This document shows, one piece after another, positions 51,014 through 51,186 of a stretch of DNA of 51,186 bases (the first letter of the stretch is position 1; every line of letters begins with the position of its first letter). The stretch is taken from assembly GCF_000235505.1 (NCBI RefSeq), contig NZ_JH379027.1, forward strand, positions 1,839,284 to 1,890,469, given 5' to 3'. The stretch comes from Hungatella hathewayi WAL-18680. GTDB taxonomy: Bacteria; Bacillota; Clostridia; Lachnospirales; Lachnospiraceae. Position numbers and translations under genes: made by a program. Below the pieces are notes generated by a model that worked only from the letters and a program-made list of their open reading frames with translations, searched no databases and was not told the DNA's origin.

Positions 51014-51186
51014 ATGCGACTAAATAAAAATACCAATGATAATTATACAGTACGTCAACTGAAATTACCACTGGAAATCGAAAAATTAAATTGATATTTC
51101 TGATCCGGTATACACTTTCTTGCGAGGTAATGGACCACATCGACCTATCAAAATAATTTTGTTAGCGAAGGGAGTACAAAACAAGG
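51014..51186 (+). pseudogene. IS1182-type transposase start, frameshifted and cut by window end
   Basis: MRLNKNTNDNYTVRQLKLPL followed by EIEKL matches the conserved start of IS1182-type transposases. After EKL the reading frame shifts: IDISDPVYTF is found in a second frame, then CEVMDHIDLSK in a third, and further changes follow. At least two single-base insertions are needed to restore the frame. The element is decayed; its remaining part lies outside the window. Confidence 0.75.

Overview
The window looks like chromosomal DNA of a spore-forming, moderately GC-rich Lachnospiraceae-type clostridium (Enterocloster / Clostridium clostridioforme-like). This is inferred from gene content, strong AGGAGG ribosome sites, spoIID next to a spoIIQ-like gene, a GerA protein, the rex-acpS-nnr-alr-mazF order and an isoleucine T-box. 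No rRNA or tRNA genes were seen.

Layout. 1-4695: an operon of unrecognised surface proteins: the end of a large secreted protein, three paralogous membrane-anchored proteins, two related secreted proteins with signal peptides, and a 64-residue XRE-type regulator. 4705-7985: a KdgF-like cupin, a TIM-barrel sugar isomerase/epimerase, a malic enzyme and a BI-1 family protein. 8064-12192 (mostly minus strand): a lone GerA germination protein, a remnant of a PD-(D/E)XK transposase/Rpn protein, a gene-free stretch with strong hairpins, and nicotinate phosphoribosyltransferase. 12369-24300: T-box-controlled ileS, glycogen phosphorylase, spoIID and a spoIIQ-like gene (each with a sporulation-sigma-like promoter), a CBS protein, an APH-fold kinase, a LysR regulator and purA. 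24323-24741: a compact type I toxin-antitoxin locus (30-residue hydrophobic peptide plus antisense RNA). 24760-34396: a small membrane protein, an ABC-F ATPase, divergent rex-acpS-nnr-alr-mazF, a CNNM/CorC protein and a MATE pump. 34606-42318: a catabolic cluster (ATC-hydrolase family protein, ribose-type ABC importer, alpha/beta hydrolase, DhaK, DhaL, GntR) with palindromes over its promoter. 42448-44469: a decayed AAA-like/PD-(D/E)XK gene and a small decaying CRISPR array without cas genes. 44533-49317: YebC, M28 peptidase, GNAT and Gfo/Idh/MocA genes. 49418-51186: a tyrosine recombinase broken by one in-frame amber codon, a probable invertible promoter segment, a second copy of the XRE-type regulator, and the start of a decayed IS1182-type transposase.

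The most promising undescribed material is (a) the right-end module: recombinase, two inverted recombination-type sites around a good promoter, and an XRE gene whose close paralogue closes the surface-protein operon at the left end; and (b) that surface-protein operon itself. The type I toxin-antitoxin locus and the decaying orphan CRISPR array are the best supported small systems. All assignments come from reading the sequence; no database search was run.
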